In this document: one piece after another, positions 14,029 through 14,934 of the stretch
Layout: each line of letters opens with the position of its first letter
Position numbering within the stretch: position 1 is the first letter of the stretch
Assembly: GCA_934486705.1 (NCBI GenBank)
Contig: CAKSQS010000063.1
Span: 1-14,934 of the forward strand
DNA from: an uncultured Eubacteriales bacterium
Lineage (GTDB): Bacteria; Bacillota; Clostridia; Oscillospirales; Acutalibacteraceae
Direction of reading: 5' to 3'
DNA: 14,934 nt
Made by a program: the position numbers and the translations under genes
Notes under the pieces: generated by a model
What the model saw: the letters and a program-made list of their open reading frames with translations, nothing else
The model's database searches: none
What the model was told of the DNA's origin: nothing

Positions 14029-14217
14029 TCAGTCGTTTTTCTCGTCAATCTCCGCCGCCATTTTATCAATGGCAATGCTTACCGGCTTTTCGGTTGAAAG
14101 GTCGCCCGTTTCTTCCATTTCCTGCGCAATTTCGCGCGCGTTGTGCGCCACGTCTATAACAAGACGGTATCTGTTATCATAGTTCTTTATTAGCTTGCCT
14201 ATATTCGGATTTAACAT
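14029..14217 (-). CDS. rpoZ: DNA-directed RNA polymerase omega subunit
   Basis: Small RNA polymerase subunit that helps fold and latch beta-prime. The 62 residues are shorter than the Escherichia coli protein but usual for Firmicutes. The opening MLNPNIGKLIKNYDNRY is the conserved N-terminus, followed by RLVIDVAHNAREIA (18-31) and the conserved EKPVSIAIDKMA (43-54). The position directly after gmk supports the call. ATG 14217 overlaps the gmk stop (ATGTTAA), and GAGGTG lies 8 nt upstream within gmk. Confidence 0.93.
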   Translation of the reverse strand: MLNPNIGKLIKNYDNRYRLVIDVAHNAREIAQEMEETGDLSTEKPVSIAIDKMAAEIDEKND

Positions 14218-14819
14218 TTTGAAAGCACCTCGTCAATAATTTTGGTTTGTCTGTCTGTTTTTAAGCGGCTGCTTAAAATAACGGACATAATATCATCGGC
14301 TGCCGCCGCAATATCCTCGTTTACTACTATATAATCGTATTCCGTTGCGCGCTTTATTTCGCCGAGAGCGGAGGAAAGCCGCTTTTGTATAAGCTCCGCC
14401 GATTCCGTACCCCTGCCCGAAAGCCGCCTTTTAAGCTCGGCAAATGAGGGCGGCATAATAAATATGCTCACCGCCTCGGGCAATTTTTCGCGTATCTGCG
14501 CCGCGCCGTTTACATCTACCTCTATTACCATATCCTGCCCGTTCGCTATTGCCCTTTCCACAGGCTCGCGTGGCGTACCGTAGTAGTTCCCAACAAACTC
14601 GTTGTGTTCAAGCAAACGGTCGTTGTTTATCATATTCTCAAATTTTTCGCGGGTTATAAAGTTATACTTTTCACCCTCGCGCTCGCCAGCGCGCATAGCC
14701 CGCGTTATAGAAGAAATTGAAAAAAGCAGCTCAGGCATTTTTTTGAAAAGCTCGGTCATTACCGTGTCTTTCCCCGAGCCCGAGGGACCCGAAATTATGA
14801 AAACTCCGCCTTTATTCAT
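14211..14819 (-). CDS. gmk: Guanylate kinase
   Basis: Phosphorylates GMP to GDP with ATP, an essential step in guanine nucleotide supply and (p)ppGpp homeostasis. From ATG 14819 the product has 202 residues, the usual length. The P-loop GPSGSGKDT (11-19) carries Asp where many relatives have Ser or Gly. The GMP-binding lid follows, with SSITRAMRAGEREGEKYNFI starting near residue 36 and YGTPREPVE near 79-87, then VIEVDVNGA and the RLSGRGTE loop. ATG 14819 has AGGAGG 6 nt upstream. An upstream in-frame start would add 11 residues not typical of the family. It overlaps the remA stop by 8 bp. Confidence 0.96.
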   Translation of the reverse strand: MNKGGVFIISGPSGSGKDTVMTELFKKMPELLFSISSITRAMRAGEREGEKYNFITREKFENMINNDRLLEHNEFVGNYYGTPREPVERAIANGQDMVIEVDVNGAAQIREKLPEAVSIFIMPPSFAELKRRLSGRGTESAELIQKRLSSALGEIKRATEYDYIVVNEDIAAAADDIMSVILSSRLKTDRQTKIIDEVLSKC

Positions 14820-14934
14820 CCTCTTCCTCCTCATCGTCAACCGCGTTTTCATCCTCTGTCATACGGTTTGCAACCGTTTCCGATTGCAGGTAGGTCAGTA
14901 TAATATGGTCGCTGTCGGTAATAATTACCGCGCG
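14812..14934 (-). CDS. remA: RemA/YlzA (DUF370) family regulator, C-terminal part, cut by the window edge
   Basis: The last 40 codons of a gene entering from the right edge. They read RAVIITDSDHIILTYLQSET and continue VANRMTEDENAV, ending in a run of Asp and Glu. The DSDHIILTxLQxETVAxR block is characteristic of the RemA family, small DNA-binding proteins that activate biofilm-matrix and osmoprotection genes in B. subtilis. The acidic tail of about ten residues is longer than in the Bacillus protein. Its position directly before gmk, overlapping by 8 bp (ATGAATAA), matches the conserved yloC-remA-gmk-rpoZ order. The N-terminal half is outside the window. Confidence 0.88.
   Translation of the reverse strand, partial: RAVIITDSDHIILTYLQSETVANRMTEDENAVDDEEEEDE

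Overview
The window looks like a chromosomal stretch from a low-to-mid GC Firmicute of class Clostridia. It resembles gut Oscillospiraceae/Ruminococcaceae in style, but that family-level placement is inference. Three things point this way: a conserved Firmicutes gene order on the minus strand (remA-gmk-rpoZ-priA-def-fmt-rsmB-rlmN-prpC-prkC-rsgA), frequent TTG/GTG starts with AGGAGG-type ribosome binding sites, and a PASTA-type Ser/Thr kinase with its PP2C phosphatase. No database search was possible; identifications rest on motifs, length and gene order.

Left part, plus strand (1-3641). A block of consecutive hairpins (about 32-143) precedes a two-gene polar amino-acid ABC importer module, permease then ATPase, overlapping by 11 bp. 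The substrate-binding protein gene is not in the window. Next, behind a near-consensus extended -10 promoter, comes a stand-alone E2-like acyltransferase-fold protein that lacks the catalytic His of the family. After it lies a class II fructose-bisphosphate aldolase gene with its own promoter, which overlaps a hairpin that can end the upstream transcript. A good intrinsic terminator follows the aldolase gene.

Middle (3642-4248). This region holds a 115-bp element with 13-bp terminal inverted repeats and internal palindromes, an AT-rich stretch with nothing recognisable, and a small minus-strand gene for a 53-residue Cys-rich, probably membrane-anchored protein. Upstream of that gene is a perfect 9-bp inverted repeat over its likely promoter.

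Right part, minus strand (4249-14934). This is one tightly packed housekeeping operon, entered at the right edge by the C-terminus of remA. It covers nucleotide metabolism (gmk), RNA polymerase omega (rpoZ), replication restart (priA), formyl-methionine handling at both ends (def, fmt), rRNA modification (rsmB, rlmN), Hanks-type phospho-signalling (prpC, prkC) and ribosome assembly (rsgA). Most junctions overlap or are under 25 bp, implying translational coupling. Compared with the Bacillus subtilis order, coaBC is missing between rpoZ and priA, and rpe/thiN are missing after rsgA.

Most of the window is ordinary conserved chromosome. I do not see a defence system, CRISPR array, transposase, tRNA or rRNA. 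The points worth a second look are small: the degenerate acyltransferase, the Cys-rich microprotein, the palindromic repeats, the promoter/terminator overlap, and the C-terminal extension of the kinase.
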